The notes beneath the pieces are model-generated. The model worked only from the letters and a program-made list of their open reading frames with translations. It made no database searches and had not been told where the DNA came from. Of a DNA stretch of 8,718 nt, positions 7,188 through 8,718 are shown piece by piece. This stretch comes from Treponema sp. (GTDB lineage Bacteria; Spirochaetota; Spirochaetia; Treponematales; Breznakiellaceae), in the NCBI GenBank assembly GCA_031275535.1, contig JAISOR010000238.1:1-8718 (forward strand), written 5' to 3'. Every line of letters starts with the position of its first letter. The first letter of the stretch is position 1. The position numbers and the translations under genes are program-made.

Positions 7188-7334
7188 CTGCAGGAGGCCC
7201 TGAGCCATGACCGTGCCCGGCCCCTGAAAGGGACTATCCAGGCGGAACCGGAGAACCCCCTGGCCCGGGCTATTATCGCCGGAACCGTAAAGGTTGACCT
7301 TGGGGGAGCGGGCCTGACCATTACGGGGGGCTAA
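7188..7334 (+). pseudogene. clpB: Degraded second copy of the clpB 3' end
   Basis: Read from 7188 in one open frame, this encodes LQEALSHDRARPLKG, then [17 protein letters not shown], then TVKVDLGGAGLTITGG and a TAA stop at 7332-7334. It matches the ClpB C-terminus from about residue 800 (KELLAERG...[24 protein letters not shown]). Bases 7215-7283 agree with clpB at 63 of 69 positions. An 18-bp in-frame segment (codons TIQEGD) is missing after 7283, and about 18 bp are missing near 7203-7214. Four of the six base differences are synonymous; the other two change Arg to Gly and Leu to Pro. No ATG, GTG or TTG opens this frame, and a stop sits at 7176, so it should not be translated. The homologous tail runs to its own stop but differs in sequence, which suggests a diverged allele rather than a fresh copy. 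The left boundary is uncertain (7188-7215). Confidence 0.82.
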
Positions 7335-7366
7335 GGCGGGAGCGGGCCGCGATCCCTGCGTAAGGC
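7335..7366. other. Convergent spacer between clpB remnant and mannosidase gene
   Basis: The 32 bp are GC-rich. GCGGGA and TCCCTGC can pair imperfectly with one bulged T, and GTAAG/CTTAC (7360-7370) forms a short inverted repeat over the mannosidase stop. Neither has a T run on either strand, so no standard intrinsic terminator is visible. Confidence 0.35.
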
Positions 7367-8718
7367 TTACTCAAGCTCAAAGGTCATGATCCGGTTGGAG
7401 GCGCAGGTGAATTCAAAACTGTGGGGGCCGGATAGAATGAGGGGCCTGCCCCGATTTTCGTTCAGGTCCGTCTCCCATACCGCCCTGAGGGGGAAGGCAA
7501 ACTGAACCTCGCCGTGTTTTTCCCCGGGGCAGGGGTTGTATATCCGCAGGATGACGGTATCCCGGTCTTCGGCCCGTTTCAGGCAGGAGACCACCAGGCC
7601 GGGATCCGAGACTTGACAGAAGCCGTACACCGACGGCAGCGTACCGGACCGGGCGCCCATGGTCTCGTATGCCCTTAGGGGCAGCGCAAAACGCCGGGAC
7701 TCGGGACAGACGCCGCCGTCGGCCCAGTCCCCCAGGTGGGGATAAACGGCGTAGGTAAAGCTCATGGTCCGCTGAAGCTGGCTTCCCTTTTGGTTGGGGA
7801 AACGGCCCACACATTCCCAGCCGGTGACGATCATGTTACCCATGGCCCGGAACAGGGTCAGGTAAAGGGTATGCCTGGGATCGGAGCGGAGTTCATATTC
7901 GGTGACGCTCTCCGAAAGAAAGGCCAGTCCCTCCGGGTCTTCGCTCACATCGACGAAACGGCTCATAGGAAGGGTCTGCATCTCGTTAAAGTAACGGCCC
8001 TCCCCGTCCCGGGCCGATGTGAGGGGCCGCTTGTCCACGGTAAAGTGTCCCCCCGCATGGGAATACTCCGCGGCGAGGCCCGTGGGAAAGGCTGCCCGGA
8101 GCCGGTGGTTTTCGACGGTATTATCAACCCTGGTCAGAATGTCCAAGCGCCCGGCCCCTTTCTTCAATGTCAGTTCCGTATGTATCATAAGGGCCGCGGT
8201 TTCGGCGCTACGGCGGCTCTCTCCCCGGACCCCGTAAGCAGGTTCCCTCCCCGACAGGGGAAGCTCGAACCGGTATTCCACTACCACTGTTGCCGCCAGG
8301 GGGCCGTTTTCGGCCATCCAGATCCGGGGAGCGGCGCTCAAGGTGGTGTGGATCTGGTTTTCATAGGGCGGGTAGTAAGCCCAATAATTCCCCACGTCCC
8401 CGGCATCCTCAAAATAATGAAGCCCCGGAAAACACCGGTTCCGGATCTTGTCCAGGAGATCAAAGGTCCCGTTGGGATTCACCGTTATCGTAAGGTATTC
8501 GTTTTCAAGGAAGTTGTCTCCCCGGCCGATTTCATTTCCTGCGGTTTTACGCATGGCAAGCCAGTAATAATGGTCCCGCTGAAAAGTGGACTTAACACAA
8601 ACCTGATAGGTCTTATATCCCAGGGCAGGAACCCCTTCAAGCTCGATAAAACACCGGTGCCGGTCGGTATAGGTTGGCCAGGGACGCCCCTCCATGTCGT
8701 GGGTGGGAAAATCCGCCT
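7367..8718 (-). CDS. Alpha-mannosidase, GH38 family, C-terminal part
   Basis: The last 449 codons are present; the frame stays open to the window edge (ADFPTHD before the Met at 8695), so that Met is internal and the true start lies beyond 8718. GH38 enzymes are zinc-dependent retaining exo-mannosidases that remove alpha-linked mannose. The nucleophile Asp and zinc ligands lie in the missing N-terminal domain, so activity cannot be judged here. What is visible is the GH38 C-terminal beta-sandwich region: the linker GVPALGYKTYQV (28-39 of the fragment), ENEYLTITVNPNG (71-83) with LLDK, GLHYFEDAGDVGNYW (98-112), then a long beta-rich segment ending ITFELE-like (actual MTFELE). The gene is convergent with the hydrolase and clpB remnant. 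It could be a mannosylglycerate hydrolase (MngB-like) or a general alpha-mannosidase. The family call is firm and the substrate is open. Confidence 0.87.
   Translation of the reverse strand, partial: ADFPTHDMEGRPWPTYTDRHRCFIELEGVPALGYKTYQVCVKSTFQRDHYYWLAMRKTAGNEIGRGDNFLENEYLTITVNPNGTFDLLDKIRNRCFPGLHYFEDAGDVGNYWAYYPPYENQIHTTLSAAPRIWMAENGPLAATVVVEYRFELPLSGREPAYGVRGESRRSAETAALMIHTELTLKKGAGRLDILTRVDNTVENHRLRAAFPTGLAAEYSHAGGHFTVDKRPLTSARDGEGRYFNEMQTLPMSRFVDVSEDPEGLAFLSESVTEYELRSDPRHTLYLTLFRAMGNMIVTGWECVGRFPNQKGSQLQRTMSFTYAVYPHLGDWADGGVCPESRRFALPLRAYETMGARSGTLPSVYGFCQVSDPGLVVSCLKRAEDRDTVILRIYNPCPGEKHGEVQFAFPLRAVWETDLNENRGRPLILSGPHSFEFTCASNRIMTFELE

Noticed and set aside
7192..7227. AGGAGG (7192-7197) followed by ATG 7207, suggesting a tiny gene
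   Set aside because: The frame ends after six codons and lies out of frame within the clpB remnant, so it is best read as chance.
8693..8695. Mannosidase start at the Met encoded at 8695
   Set aside because: The frame remains open to the window edge, and the GH38 catalytic domain must lie upstream, so this Met is internal.
1..8718. CRISPR arrays, tRNA or rRNA genes, transposases or integrases
   Set aside because: No regularly spaced repeats, cloverleaf-like segments, rRNA-like sequence or mobile-element proteins were seen on reading both strands. The only notable direct repeat is the clpB 3' copy.

Overview
The window is a GC-rich bacterial chromosomal segment with dense coding. It holds five complete protein genes, two genes cut by the window edges, and one gene remnant. 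No phage, transposase, CRISPR, rRNA or tRNA signature is visible. The source organism cannot be fixed from this sequence. The sugar ABC permease, GH38 mannosidase and beta-phosphoglucomutase fit a carbohydrate-fermenting bacterium. A gut-associated spirochaete is my best guess, held with low confidence.

Layout from left to right. Positions 1-267 (+) are the 3' end of a MalG/UgpE-type sugar ABC importer permease. Positions 268-482 are a 215-bp intergenic stretch with a structured hairpin. Positions 483-2288 (-) encode a complete exporter-type half ABC transporter, convergent with the permease and divergent from the next gene. A 72-bp divergent intergenic region follows. Then comes a co-directional + strand series: a flavodoxin-fold protein (2361-2834), beta-phosphoglucomutase pgmB (2864-3529), the disaggregase clpB (3574-6153) and an N-terminally anchored alpha/beta hydrolase (6166-7152). 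Positions 7188-7334 hold a degraded second copy of the clpB 3' end. Positions 7367-8718 (-) are the C-terminal part of a GH38-type alpha-mannosidase whose catalytic domain lies outside the window.

How the genes relate. Flavodoxin, pgmB, clpB and hydrolase are closely spaced (29, 44 and 12 bp between them) and could be partly co-transcribed, but they do not form a recognisable single pathway. Beta-PGM normally works after a disaccharide phosphorylase, and none is present here. Carbohydrate use is a loose theme, through the permease at the left, beta-PGM in the middle and GH38 at the right.

I do not see a convincing undescribed system. The observation that most deserves follow-up is the clpB 3' remnant on the far side of the hydrolase. 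The arrangement clpB / hydrolase / clpB 3' fragment suggests either that the hydrolase arrived together with a replacement clpB 3' end, or that a clpB-hydrolase unit was duplicated and then decayed. Smaller points are the lack of a Shine-Dalgarno sequence before clpB, a proline/glycine/charge-rich insertion in the ABC exporter, and a well-placed ribosome-binding site after the exporter that leads only into an unrecognisable 70-codon frame.
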